From: Pyrofollis japonicus
GTDB lineage: Archaea; Thermoproteota; Thermoprotei_A; Sulfolobales; Pyrodictiaceae
Length of the DNA stretch: 64,000 bases
NCBI RefSeq assembly: GCF_033097485.1
Contig: NZ_AP028634.1
Coordinates: forward strand, 1,479,126 to 1,543,125
Direction of reading: 5' to 3'
In this document: positions 8,327 through 16,934 of the stretch, piece by piece
How positions within the stretch are numbered: the stretch's first letter is position 1
Layout of the letters: each line of letters opens with the position of its first letter
Notes under the pieces: generated by a model
The model's database searches: none
What the model was told of the DNA's origin: nothing
What the model saw: the letters and a program-made list of their open reading frames with translations, nothing else
Made by a program: the position numbers and the translations under genes

Positions 8327-8707
8327 TTATTTTTGGATAACTCTTATTGTTGCAATGGAGTTGTCCGATACGCCGTATTCTGGCAGCTTGGCTCCGTTAA
8401 CCCAGACTTCGTTTACAGGAACGTTTTCGTCAAGTTCAACCTTGTAGGTAAACCGATGCCTTCCAGCAACGACTATTTCAACATACTCGCCTTCGCCTAT
8501 TTCTTTCATTAACTCTGGGTTAATCTTGGCAACGCCTTCTTTTAGTTCGTTGTGGAATCTAAGCCTTATTCGGCGTTCCCTCGGCTTCTTCTGCTGGCCA
8601 AATAGTTGTGTCGCTGGCGGTATAAGGGATAGCGCGGTACGTACATCTATCTTTCTTTTGGGTATTTCCTCGTTACTAGTCTCTTCTTTCTGTTTTTCTT
8701 CTGGTGG
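8327..8707 (-). CDS. Small protein with predicted C-terminal beta-barrel
   Basis: The frame is open from 8743 (138 residues), but a TATA-like ACTATATT at about 8743-8750 on the minus strand predicts transcription from about 8721. The GTG at 8707, just behind GGGGGG, is therefore the better start. The N-terminal 50 residues are charged and probably disordered (PPEEKQKEETSNEEI). The C-terminal part (RIRLRFHNELKEGVAKINPE, then IGEGEYVEIVVAGRHRFTYKV) has the strand-rich look of small double-psi or AbrB-like barrels. Function unknown; it follows glyS on the same strand and may share a regulatory region. Confidence 0.5.
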   Translation of the reverse strand, partial: PPEEKQKEETSNEEIPKRKIDVRTALSLIPPATQLFGQQKKPRERRIRLRFHNELKEGVAKINPELMKEIGEGEYVEIVVAGRHRFTYKVELDENVPVNEVWVNGAKLPEYGVSDNSIATIRVIQK

Positions 8708-8779
8708 CACGCATATCCCCCCAAGGGGTTCAAGTAGTCCCAATATAGTAGTCTTAGATGGGTAGAAGTACTTAAGTAG

Positions 8780-10540
8780 TTAGCTTATACCGTATCTTTC
8801 TGCAAGTTCTTCTAGACTTGCACCGTTAATGAATTCTCTTATGGCTTGTACTATGTTTTCAACTTTTACCCTTACTTGTTCCCATGTATCTCTATCACGT
8901 ATTGTCACGGTATTGTCCTCAAGTGTCTGATAGTCAACTGTTATGGCGGCAGGAACGCCGACTTCGTCAACCCGTGCATATCTTCTTCCAATACTGTCTT
9001 CCTCGTCATATATTGTGTAAAATCCGTTGTCTACTAGTTTGCGCCAGATACCCCATGCAATACTTGTTAGCCGTGCGTCCTTGACTAGGGGAAACACGGC
9101 TACCTCAATGGGGGCAATGCGCCGGGGTAACCTTAGGACAACCCTATCATCTTTAATGCTATATGCGTGATCTAGAACCATGTAGAGGAGCCGCTCTACG
9201 CCGAAAGAGGGCTCGGCTACATGTGGTATGAATCTTCTTCCCGTTATTTTTTCCTCCTTTTCGACAACGCTTATCTTGTCCCCTGGTACCCTTAGCCCAT
9301 TAATCTCAATGAAGCCCTTTGCTTCAACTTGTCTAAGTACTTCCTCCGGGTCCAGCTGTGAAATTTTTTCAAAGATCTCTTTAGCCCTCGCCTTGTATGT
9401 CCTACCAATCCATGCCTTATCAAGTATTATCTGCTTCCTTTTGACCACTATAGGTTTCTTGTATTGCTTGAATACTCGTAAATCTTGGCCGCTGTACTTC
9501 ATATGACGACTAAGATCATAATCTGTTCTATACGAGTGGCCGGAGACCTCTATCCATCCGTAGCGGCTTACATGTACTAATTGGTCAAATGTTTGGGCAG
9601 AATAATGTGCTCTCTCTTCGGGAGCTTTTTCGTCAAAGTACATCTCGTTATAATCGACGCCAAGAGCGTGTACAAACTCTTGTGCAACAGCCATCCAGTA
9701 GGCAAGCCACGGCGTTATGATTATTTTTTCTCTGATAGCTTCCTCAATATCGATTTCGAAAGGTTTCTCTTCTCCTCTTTGTTTTGCTTCAACACTTAAT
9801 ATGCGGAGTCTTCGTCTACTAAGCGTACCCAGGAGCTCGTTAAACATGTTCTCATCGTATGGTTCCTCGGGGTCGAAGAAGAACTCCATCTCCGCTATAG
9901 TGAACTCGCGCAGCCTAAGCATGCCTTGCCTCGGCGATATCTCGTTCCTAGCTACACGCCCTATCTGAGCGATCCCGAGCGGCAGCTTTTTCCTTGAAAC
10001 CTCATAAACGCGCTTAAATGCGACAAACATGCCTTGAGCCGTTTCTGGCCTCAAGTATCCAACGTTTGAGCTATATGGTCCTATAGTCGTTTTGAACAAC
10101 AAGTTGAACTTTCTTACTTCACTAAGAGGGCCACCACATACAGGACATCGTATGTCGTGTTCTCTTATGAGCTTAGTCATTTCTTCTATTGAGAGACCTT
10201 CAGCCTTTATTCCTAGTTTCTCTTCAATAAGGTGATCTGCTCTGAATTTTCTACCACACTTAAGACACTCTACTATAGGATCCGTGAAGTGTTCAAGATG
10301 CCCGCTTGCCTCGAAAACTCTTGAAGGCGCTATTATAGGCGTTTCTATCTCTACAACGATATGAGTATGCTTCTTGACGAAGTATTCACGCCATAGGTTA
10401 ATTATCTTCTCTTTCAGCCTTATCCCGAGCGGGCCTAGATCGTAGAAACCAGCGACACCGCCATAAATCTCATAGCTCTGCCAGAAGAATCCCCGTCTCT
10501 TAGCGAGTTCCATTACTGCTTCATGTTTGTCAACGGACAT
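8780..10540 (-). CDS. glyS: Glycyl-tRNA synthetase (archaeal/eukaryotic alpha2 type)
   Basis: It charges tRNA-Gly. The 586-residue length matches archaeal GlyRS. The class II core shows motif 1 near YDLGPLGIRLKEKI, motif 2 as RVARNEISPRQGMLRLREFT and motif 3 as EPSFGVERLLY. A zinc-finger-like insertion has CLKCGRKF at about 95-102 and CPVCGGPL at about 133-140. The C-terminal anticodon-binding domain (IAPIEVAVFPLVKD, then ARVDEVGVPAAITVD) is complete. The start at 10540 is divergent from agmatinase with about 75 nt between them. Confidence 0.95.
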   Translation of the reverse strand: MSVDKHEAVMELAKRRGFFWQSYEIYGGVAGFYDLGPLGIRLKEKIINLWREYFVKKHTHIVVEIETPIIAPSRVFEASGHLEHFTDPIVECLKCGRKFRADHLIEEKLGIKAEGLSIEEMTKLIREHDIRCPVCGGPLSEVRKFNLLFKTTIGPYSSNVGYLRPETAQGMFVAFKRVYEVSRKKLPLGIAQIGRVARNEISPRQGMLRLREFTIAEMEFFFDPEEPYDENMFNELLGTLSRRRLRILSVEAKQRGEEKPFEIDIEEAIREKIIITPWLAYWMAVAQEFVHALGVDYNEMYFDEKAPEERAHYSAQTFDQLVHVSRYGWIEVSGHSYRTDYDLSRHMKYSGQDLRVFKQYKKPIVVKRKQIILDKAWIGRTYKARAKEIFEKISQLDPEEVLRQVEAKGFIEINGLRVPGDKISVVEKEEKITGRRFIPHVAEPSFGVERLLYMVLDHAYSIKDDRVVLRLPRRIAPIEVAVFPLVKDARLTSIAWGIWRKLVDNGFYTIYDEEDSIGRRYARVDEVGVPAAITVDYQTLEDNTVTIRDRDTWEQVRVKVENIVQAIREFINGASLEELAERYGIS

Positions 10541-10582
10541 AATAGCCCCCCGCGAACCCGGTGCTACACGGTCTTTTGAAGG

Positions 10583-10591
10583 CTTTATTTA
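10583..10591 (+). promoter_or_regulatory. TATA-like box of the agmatinase gene
   Basis: CTTTATTTA is centred at about 10587. Transcription would start about 26 nt downstream, at about 10613, directly at the GTG at 10615. This points to a leaderless mRNA and decides the start against the in-frame GTG at 10561. Confidence 0.5.
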
Positions 10592-10614
10592 CGTTCTCCA
10601 AAGAGGTGGAGCAG

Positions 10615-11571
10615 GTGGGGCTAGCTGATCTGTACCTCACTAGAGGCAGTATGGTCTTTGGCGGTGTAGAGGCTAAGCCGGAGGATTCTATTGCACTGAT
10701 AGTAGGAATACCATATGATGCTACTTCGAGCTTTAGGCCTGGATCCCGTTTTGCCCCCCAAGCAATACGCAATGCAGCAACAAACATTGAATTCTATTCT
10801 CTTCGAGCAATGATAGATGTAGACGACTACCGGATAGGCGATCTTGGCGACATATATCTTCCACTTAACCCGAGGGACGCGCTTCGAAGAATAGAAGATG
10901 TAGCATACGAGCTCGCGGAGCAATACAGTGGTGACAAGCTCTTAGTATTCCTTGGCGGGGAACACACCATAACAATAGCGACATTCGGTGCAATTAAGAG
11001 AAAATACAGTGATACATGCTTCCTTGTATTTGATGCCCATTTTGACCTAAGAAACCAGTACATGGAGGACCCCTTTAGCCATGCATGCGTTCTCAGAAGA
11101 ATAGTCGAAAAATATGGGAGTGACAAGGTATTCGTCGTGGGCGTAAGGGCTTTCACTAGAGAGGAAATCGAATATGCAAATAGTGCAGGAATACGATATC
11201 TCACATCTCATAGCATAAGGCTACTTGGGTTAAGGGAGGCAATAGACAGGATAAAGCGCTGGCTTCGAACCGCTGAGTGCAGCACGGTGTATGTATCAAT
11301 AGACATGGATGTCTTCGACCCTGCATACGCGCCTGGTGTCGGAAACCCGGAGCCCGAAGGTCTTGAACCCTGGCAGGTCTTCGACATATTATTCAAATCA
11401 ATAAAGGAGAGCAATGCGAAGATTATTGCTGCAGATATAGTTGAAGTATCCCCGCCTCATGACTGCAGCGGAATCACTTCCATCCTTGCAGCGAGAACAG
11501 CTGTTGAACTAATAGCATTACATATAAGTAGCAAACATGTAGGCGGAGATAAGCCAAGACGGGATATATAG
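10615..11571 (+). CDS. speB: Agmatinase (ureohydrolase family)
   Basis: It hydrolyses agmatine to putrescine and urea. The binuclear manganese-site motifs are all present: GGEHTITIA, FDAHFDLR, SIDMDVFDPAYAPG and the family-specific VEVSPPHDCSG. The frame extends back to 10561, but the promoter position argues for GTG 10615, giving about 318 residues, normal for the family. The next polyamine gene is the aminopropyltransferase at 15.9 kb. In some thermophiles agmatine is first aminopropylated and then hydrolysed by such enzymes, so the substrate could be agmatine or N1-aminopropylagmatine. Confidence 0.88.
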   Translation: MGLADLYLTRGSMVFGGVEAKPEDSIALIVGIPYDATSSFRPGSRFAPQAIRNAATNIEFYSLRAMIDVDDYRIGDLGDIYLPLNPRDALRRIEDVAYELAEQYSGDKLLVFLGGEHTITIATFGAIKRKYSDTCFLVFDAHFDLRNQYMEDPFSHACVLRRIVEKYGSDKVFVVGVRAFTREEIEYANSAGIRYLTSHSIRLLGLREAIDRIKRWLRTAECSTVYVSIDMDVFDPAYAPGVGNPEPEGLEPWQVFDILFKSIKESNAKIIAADIVEVSPPHDCSGITSILAARTAVELIALHISSKHVGGDKPRRDI

Positions 11572-11632
11572 AAAAACCTAGAAGGTGTGTAGCGAGAATA
11601 TATAAGAGATACATTCAGAATGTTATAGAATA

Positions 11633-11833
11633 TTATATTGCCTTAACGAGTTTTCTTCCGGGTGGACGCACTTTATAGACTACTCTGTAGCCGCAGTACG
11701 GGCACTTAATGCTCGGCATATACTCTAAATCAAGTGCTGTGAACTCCATACCGCACCTGCCACAACGATAACGTATAAGTCCTTTATCCTTGATAGGCTC
11801 ATACTCATTGTCGCGGGGCTCGTAAAGCTCCAA
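11633..11833 (-). CDS. rpoP: RNA polymerase subunit Rpo12 (RpoP)
   Basis: A 66-residue zinc-ribbon protein. YRCGRCGMEF and IKCPYCGYRVVYKVRPPG match the archaeal Rpo12/eukaryotic Rpb12 pattern of two CxxC pairs about 15 residues apart, with the conserved tail KVRPP. An N-terminal extension of about 20 residues beyond the usual 45-48 is seen (LYEPRDNEYEPIKDKG), and the true start could be further in. It stands alone between agmatinase and aIF1; the L37Ae gene often linked to it is not here. Confidence 0.88.
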   Translation of the reverse strand: MELYEPRDNEYEPIKDKGLIRYRCGRCGMEFTALDLEYMPSIKCPYCGYRVVYKVRPPGRKLVKAI

Positions 11834-11945
11834 TAATCCTCCCTAGCCGAGTGGTAGCTACGCGAAACCCTTATAAGAATAGCTCGTGATTACCTAGGCC
11901 CCGGACGAAAACACGAGCAAGATTCGAAAAAGGGATGCATAACCT

Positions 11946-12257
11946 ATGAGTGGAGAATTATCCTCCATATGTGGCGGCTTGCCTCCCGAACTCTGCGAAC
12001 AGTTGGCAAGAGAGCAACAAGTCATCAAGATAAGGCTCGAGAGACGAAAACATAGGAGGGAGGTTACAATAATAGAAGGTCTTGACGAAAAAGAGATAGA
12101 TCTCAAGAAGCTTGCATCGCAGCTAAAGTCTCGCCTAGCCACAGGCGGAACCTATAAGAACGGTAGAATAGAGCTCCAAGGTGACCATCGTCACCGTGTT
12201 AAGCAGATACTGATCGAGATGGGCTTTCCCGAGGAAAACATAATAATAGTAGAGTGA
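11946..12257 (+). CDS. Translation initiation factor aIF1 (SUI1 family)
   Basis: It supports start-codon selection on the small ribosomal subunit. The 103-residue protein shows the SUI1 core: [19 protein letters not shown], then [20 protein letters not shown], then [15 protein letters not shown] and GFPEENI. The N-terminus contains CGGLPPELC, seen in archaeal members. A TATA-like CTTATAAG at about 11871 lies upstream. The leader contains GCTCGTG and CACGAGC (11882 and 11912), a 7-bp inverted repeat of unknown meaning. Confidence 0.9.
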   Translation: MSGELSSICGGLPPELCEQLAREQQVIKIRLERRKHRREVTIIEGLDEKEIDLKKLASQLKSRLATGGTYKNGRIELQGDHRHRVKQILIEMGFPEENIIIVE

Positions 12258-12468
12258 TACACGATCCTTGTTTTGTACTTGCTTCGGTGTTTGTCAGTCC
12301 TTATTTCTCGTGGCCCTTTCTTAGATTAGATTCCATGTGGTTCTAGGTATGTTTAAGTATGGATTTGTTTATTAGCGTATTCTATAACCGAAAAGTTTAT
12401 AATACTTAGCCCTAGGAATAGGATGTTTGGGACTTTAAGGGTTTCGCTTTCTAGGGGGTAGCTAGACC

Positions 12469-13407
12469 TTGAGCGAGGATATTCTCCACAAGGAGGGGCA
12501 CGAGGAGCAGCGGCATAGTGAGTGCCCGCCTGAGTATATTGTCTTCGACGAGGAGCGCGGCGAGTACATTTGTACGCTTACCGGAGAAGTCGTTGAAGAA
12601 ACTGTAATAGATAGTGGGCCCGAGTGGCGTGCGTACACGCCGGAGGAGAAGACCCGTAGAAGCCGTGTCGGAAGTCCTCTAACACATACCCTTCCTGACT
12701 ACGGCTTGCTAACCACTATTTCAAGTTATCGTGACGCTACTGGGCGTAAGCTTGAAGCCCGCGTGAGGCTTGAAGCTAGTAGGCTAAGAAGGCTCCAAGC
12801 AAAACTACGTGCAGCTACGAGCATTGAAAAGAATATTGAGCAAGCTGTGCGCGAGATAACGAGATTCGTTGATGCACTCAATCTTCCAAGAAGCATAATT
12901 GACACGGCTATGATGATTTACAGGCAGGCTGCAGAGAAAGGCCTTGTAAGGGGCCGAAGCCTAGAATCAATGGCTGCTGCAGCGGTATATGCTGCTTGCC
13001 GTATTAGGGGTATACCGCGCAGCATTGATGACATAGCGGAACTCGTTAAGGGTGGGCGCAAAGAGGTTGCAAGGTGCTATAGGCTTATTGTGCGCGAGTT
13101 GAAGCTGCGTATGCCGATAGTTGATCCTATTAGGTATGTATCTAGAATAGTTTCGGCTCTCAGGCTCAGCCCGGCTGTTGAGCGCCGTGCTGCGGAGATA
13201 CTAATGCAGGCTCGCAGAATGGGTCTAACAGCTGGCAAGGATCCAGCAGGATTAGCAGCCGCTGCGATCTACATAGCGGCGCTAGAATTAGGTGAGAGGA
13301 GGACGCAGAAGGAGATAGCAGCGGCCGCTGGTGTAACCGAGGTGACCGTTCGCAATAGGTACAAGGAACTTGTCCAGAAGCTCAATATACCTCTGCCTGC
13401 CCAATAA
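12469..13407 (+). CDS. tfb: Transcription initiation factor B (TFB)
   Basis: TFB bridges TBP and RNA polymerase at promoters. The 312-residue protein has an N-terminal ribbon (residues 19-45), the B-reader/linker segment GPEWRAYTPEEKTRRSRVG, and two cyclin folds (about 110-205 and 210-305; GRSLESMAAAAVYAACR, then DPAGLAAAAIYIAA and the HTH RRTQKEIAAAAGVTEVTVR). Only two of the four zinc-ligand cysteines remain (CPPEYIVF, YICTLTG), a state known in crenarchaeal TFBs such as Sulfolobus TFB1. Two TATA-like boxes precede it (12394-12403 and 12433-12439). The start TTG 12469 lies behind AGGGGGTAG. Confidence 0.95.
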   Translation: MSEDILHKEGHEEQRHSECPPEYIVFDEERGEYICTLTGEVVEETVIDSGPEWRAYTPEEKTRRSRVGSPLTHTLPDYGLLTTISSYRDATGRKLEARVRLEASRLRRLQAKLRAATSIEKNIEQAVREITRFVDALNLPRSIIDTAMMIYRQAAEKGLVRGRSLESMAAAAVYAACRIRGIPRSIDDIAELVKGGRKEVARCYRLIVRELKLRMPIVDPIRYVSRIVSALRLSPAVERRAAEILMQARRMGLTAGKDPAGLAAAAIYIAALELGERRTQKEIAAAAGVTEVTVRNRYKELVQKLNIPLPAQ

Positions 13408-13513
13408 TGCTTATCAGATATTTTGCCTATAGAGGCTAAGCCACAGAACAATTTGTTTTTCGAAATATGTTTTTGGCGCTATTTTTACAGCATTTTCAAC
13501 TCTTCCTTCTAGT

Positions 13514-13522
13514 CTTTAAATA
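13514..13522 (+). promoter_or_regulatory. TATA-like box of lysS
   Basis: CTTTAAATA lies 24-28 nt before the GTG at 13542, placing the transcription start on or next to the start codon. This predicts a leaderless mRNA. Confidence 0.5.
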
Positions 13523-13541
13523 GCGGCAGCCTAGGAGCTAA

Positions 13542-15272
13542 GTGTATGGTTTTAGACAAGGAGATTCAAGGGGTATCAACGTGAGTGTCGCAGAAGCGCG
13601 CAAGCAGAGGTTCCTTAGAGAACCCGTGGTAGAGTATAACGGAGAGTTAATGCACTGGATAGATGCACTTGCGAAGTGGCTTGAGGAAAAATTAAAGAAA
13701 AGAGGTAAAGAAGTCTACGTGTTTAATGGAGGTCTTTCTGTTTCGGGCTTGCAGCATGTCGGTCGGTTGCGCGGCGAGGTTATAATTCCGGAAACGGTTA
13801 GAAGGATACTCTCCTCTAAGGGAATCAAGGTAAAACAATACTTGACTCTCTACACGCAGGATGCATGGAAAGGAAAAGAGAGTCAGCTAAGGGCTTTCCC
13901 GAACCCAGAGGAGGCCAGGAAGTATACTGGTTGGCCACTAATACGTGTCCCGGATCCCTATGGCGAGCTAAGCAGTTGGGTTGAGAGATTCTGGCTAGAC
14001 TTCGGCCCCTACTTGCACGAGTTTACTGACGGCCAAATAGAGGTCGTGTCAACAACCGACATGTATAGAGGCAAGCTAAAAGAGTTCGTGAAAGAGGTTT
14101 TGCGTAGACGAGACGAGGTGCGCAAGGTCATCAACAAGTATCGGGGGAGAAAGCCTTACCCCGAAGGCTGGATACCCTTTGAGCCAATATGTTCGCGGTG
14201 CGGAAGAATAGATACAACTGAAGCTACGGAAATTGATATGGATAATGAGAAGGTAAAGTATCAGTGCAAGCACTGCGGTAATGTTGGCTGGGCGCCGATA
14301 ACAGAGGGGAAGCTGAATTGGAGAATAGAATGGGTTGGTGTGTGGTGGTTCCTCGGCGTAGACTTTGAACCATATGGAAAGGATCATGCTACACCGGGTG
14401 GAAGCCGAGATAGTGCCAACGAGCTTGCGCAGCTCTTTAAAGTTGAGCCACCAGAGGGCATTCCATATGAATGGGTAGCGCTGCGCAAGCCCAACGGCGA
14501 AGAAGCAGACATGAGTAGCAGTGATTTCGTAGGATTTACTCCTCGTGAATGGATCGAGGTTGCTCACCCAGAAGTGCTCAGATTCCTAATGCTCAGGACG
14601 CCGCCGATGAGGAAGATAAGCCTAGGATTACACGAAGTACCAAACTACTATAGCCTCTACTACAAGGCCGAACGAATATACTATGGGGTTGAGACCACCG
14701 GGCGTCCCGAAGAAGAACTATTGCTGAAGAGAAGCTATGAGCTAAGTTATGTACGCGAGCAGCCTCCAGACAGCATGCCTGCTCAGCCACCCTATACGCA
14801 TGTAGCCATACTAGCACAAATATTGCCTGAGGACACCTGGGAAAAGGAGGCAATTAAGCGCCTACAGCACAGCGGCCATATGCCCGAGAAACCATCATCT
14901 TTCGATATTAGGAGACTGTTAACACTTCTACCTCGTGCGAAGAAATGGGCTCAGCTCTATGCCCCAGAGTATATGAAGGTTAGGATTTTAGAGCAATTGG
15001 ATGAGAACATTGCCAAGAAGATACCTAAGCCTTATCGTGAGAAGCTACAACGTTTAGGTGAAGTGCTCGAGGCGCTTGAGGAATGGGATGAGGAGAGAAT
15101 AAAGGAAAAGCTTATAGAGTTTACGCGGGACTGGGACAATAAGACGAGAAGAGAGTTCTATAAATACTTCTACATAGTGCTTACCGGTAAAGAGAGCGGG
15201 CCAAGAGCTGCGCCTCTGTTAGCTCTGCTGGACAAAAACTTTGTAATAGATCGTTTAAAGAGTATCAAGTAA
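13542..15272 (+). CDS. lysS: Class I lysyl-tRNA synthetase
   Basis: It charges tRNA-Lys using the class I Rossmann fold found in most archaea. The HIGH-like motif is QHVGRLRG at about residue 72 and the KMSKS-like motif is DMSSSD at about 328. Also typical are the zinc-ribbon-like CSRCGRID and CKHCGNVG, and the stretch GKDHATPGGSRDSA. Length of 576 residues is normal; the C-terminal 200 residues are the helical anticodon-binding cage. GTG 13542 fits the leaderless promoter; a second GTG at 13581 is an alternative. Confidence 0.93.
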   Translation: MYGFRQGDSRGINVSVAEARKQRFLREPVVEYNGELMHWIDALAKWLEEKLKKRGKEVYVFNGGLSVSGLQHVGRLRGEVIIPETVRRILSSKGIKVKQYLTLYTQDAWKGKESQLRAFPNPEEARKYTGWPLIRVPDPYGELSSWVERFWLDFGPYLHEFTDGQIEVVSTTDMYRGKLKEFVKEVLRRRDEVRKVINKYRGRKPYPEGWIPFEPICSRCGRIDTTEATEIDMDNEKVKYQCKHCGNVGWAPITEGKLNWRIEWVGVWWFLGVDFEPYGKDHATPGGSRDSANELAQLFKVEPPEGIPYEWVALRKPNGEEADMSSSDFVGFTPREWIEVAHPEVLRFLMLRTPPMRKISLGLHEVPNYYSLYYKAERIYYGVETTGRPEEELLLKRSYELSYVREQPPDSMPAQPPYTHVAILAQILPEDTWEKEAIKRLQHSGHMPEKPSSFDIRRLLTLLPRAKKWAQLYAPEYMKVRILEQLDENIAKKIPKPYREKLQRLGEVLEALEEWDEERIKEKLIEFTRDWDNKTRREFYKYFYIVLTGKESGPRAAPLLALLDKNFVIDRLKSIK

Positions 15273-15322
15273 ATCATAATGTATTGTGGTTACATAAATA
15301 AGACCAATTGATTTACTTTTAA

Positions 15323-15358
15323 ATAAGTATTGATAACATCTTCTATATCAATACTTAT
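15323..15358. promoter_or_regulatory. 13-bp perfect inverted repeat (operator or hairpin)
   Basis: ATAAGTATTGATA (15323-15335) is the exact reverse complement of TATCAATACTTAT (15346-15358), with 10 bases between. The left arm overlaps a TATA-like CTTTTAAATA (15317-15326), so the repeat would cover the promoter and start point of the winged-helix gene at 15429. It lies 51 nt behind the lysS stop, so it could also form a hairpin at the end of that mRNA, although no T-run follows. A shorter inverted repeat TGATT/AATCA lies at 15369-15383. Confidence 0.6.
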
Positions 15359-15428
15359 CCCCCGTTACTGATTTTAAGAATCAATAGACCAATAATATTC
15401 CTGGAGCCTTCTGAGGAGGTGCCTCTTT

Positions 15429-15821
15429 GTGGAACCCGGCTTATTAGCAGACACATTCTATAGGAAGGTCTTAATGGCAAAGCAAGTTCCTTACGAATTC
15501 GACCCGCAAAGGCTTCGTTGTGTCCTTAAGTGCATATTCTCGCTAAGCGAGGAAGAGGCCCAAGTACTAGCCTATCTCATAACTAATGAGCGTGGGGGTA
15601 TAGCTAAGGATATAGCGAATGACCTTGGCAGGAACCCGGAGGTAGTTAGGCGCGCTCTTCGCAGCCTATATGCACGCTCACTTGTAATTCGTAGACCGTA
15701 TCCTCTGAGAAGGGGTGGCCGCGCTTACCTTTACCAAGCACCCCTAGAACTTGTAAAGAATATTGCAGGAATTTGTGAGAAAATAGCTATGCTTGAAAAA
15801 ACTGTTACGCGGAAAACATAG
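15429..15821 (+). CDS. Winged-helix transcription regulator
   Basis: A 130-residue protein with one winged helix-turn-helix at residues about 35-100: LSEEEAQVLAYLITNERGG, then AKDIANDLGRNPEVVRRALR, then SLYARSLVIRRPYPLRRGGR, whose basic wing ends in AYLYQ. The C-terminal helix (VKNIAGICEKIAMLEKTV) probably dimerises. It resembles the TrmB/MarR-like small regulators common in Crenarchaeota. Start GTG 15429 lies behind GAGGAGGTG. The large inverted repeat upstream suggests autoregulation. Targets unknown. Confidence 0.7.
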   Translation: MEPGLLADTFYRKVLMAKQVPYEFDPQRLRCVLKCIFSLSEEEAQVLAYLITNERGGIAKDIANDLGRNPEVVRRALRSLYARSLVIRRPYPLRRGGRAYLYQAPLELVKNIAGICEKIAMLEKTVTRKT

Positions 15822-15853
15822 ACAAGCATTTCAACCCTAATGCTGAGCCCGGC

Positions 15854-16705
15854 TTACGAGGCGAGCCAGAACATAGCAAAATAGCGCCTTGAGTTAAAGT
15901 AGCGCGTTTTTAACTCTCTATCTTTGATCCTTTTCTCAACTGTATTAGGGCTAATTCCTAGTGCGTCAAATCTGTTGCTTGCGATTATGAAGCTATTCAT
16001 GTACGCAAATGATGGAACCCATGCAACGTATTCGTAGACGTATTTGAATACTTTCTTAGCGGATTCGTATACTTGTTTAAATTCTTTTGGAAATAGTGAC
16101 GAGCAGCCAGCTTGTGTTACTAACACACCGTCATTGCTGAGGACTTTGCTGAGCAGTTTAAATGCGTCCACGTTATAGAGATGTGCAGCTATTTCGGAGC
16201 CGTAGGGATCAGTTAGATCCATTATGATTACGTCGAATTTCTCTCCTTTTGAGGCTGCTTCTTCAACGTATTTAAAGCCATCCATTACGACTATTTCTGA
16301 CCTCCTATCCTCAAAAGCACCTTGATGCCATTCAGGCAAGTATTTTTTGGAAACCTCAATGACCTCTTTATCAATGTCAACCATTACTGCTCTCTGGACT
16401 GTGTTATGCCTTAAGACTTCTCGTAAGGTTGCGCCCTCTCCTCCGCCGAGTACGAGTACGTGTTCAGGGCTTGGATGGAGTATCATTGATGGATGAACCA
16501 GTGCTTCGTGGTATATGTATTCGTCGTACTCGGTGCTCTGTATTAGACCGTCAAGTATGAGCGACTTGCCAAATTCCTTGAGCTTGGCTATGATTATCTC
16601 TTGGTACTTCGACTTTGTCTTATATATTATGTCCTCGATATAGTAGATGGTTGATAGGGGGCCGCTATACTGGTAGAGTAGGAGCACGTCCTTTAGCTGA
16701 TGCAT
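15854..16705 (-). CDS. speE: Polyamine aminopropyltransferase (spermidine synthase family)
   Basis: It transfers aminopropyl from decarboxylated SAM to a polyamine or agmatine. The 283-residue protein has the family signatures: LDGLIQSTEYDEYIYHEAL, LVLGGGEGATLREVLRH (SAM site), MVDIDKEVI, VMDGFKYVEEA and IMDLTDPYGSE with the catalytic aspartate. Archaeal members are often broad and may prefer agmatine or produce long-chain polyamines, which suit hyperthermophiles. Together with the agmatinase at 10.6 kb it could supply spermidine for hypusine formation. Confidence 0.88.
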   Translation of the reverse strand: MHQLKDVLLLYQYSGPLSTIYYIEDIIYKTKSKYQEIIIAKLKEFGKSLILDGLIQSTEYDEYIYHEALVHPSMILHPSPEHVLVLGGGEGATLREVLRHNTVQRAVMVDIDKEVIEVSKKYLPEWHQGAFEDRRSEIVVMDGFKYVEEAASKGEKFDVIIMDLTDPYGSEIAAHLYNVDAFKLLSKVLSNDGVLVTQAGCSSLFPKEFKQVYESAKKVFKYVYEYVAWVPSFAYMNSFIIASNRFDALGISPNTVEKRIKDRELKTRYFNSRRYFAMFWLAS

Positions 16706-16745
16706 TGCTTCACCCCGGTTTCTTAGCGACTATGGTACAAAATAT

Positions 16746-16810
16746 GGGTTCAGCCGAGGGTACTTAGTTCATCGGTTTCCCTCTGGCCCTAAAGGCCCTC
16801 ATCATTACTC
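16746..16810 (-). ncRNA. Candidate C/D box guide sRNA
   Basis: On the minus strand the order is a perfect box C ATGATGA (16805-16799), a possible guide GGGCCTTTAGGGC, a weak box D' CAGA, then box C' CGATGAA, a second possible guide CTAAGTACCCTCGG, and box D CTGA (16753-16750). Box C to box D spans about 56 nt, the usual archaeal size. It lies between speE and the divergent flavoprotein gene. The weak D' box and the lack of a clear promoter keep confidence low. It could also be only the speE leader. Confidence 0.35.
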
Positions 16811-16934
16811 CTGGTCTTGAATAATGGCTAGTAACCCTGGATTCAAAACTTTGGATTCGTGTATTGTCGGCTCTTTCGTGTAACCATAAGTTAAAACCTG
16901 CCCAGAAAATACTTGTGTTGCCGGATTCCGGGCA

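Noticed and set aside
8780-10540. Several plus-strand frames inside glyS
   Set aside because: They are shadows of the glyS coding strand with no family match.
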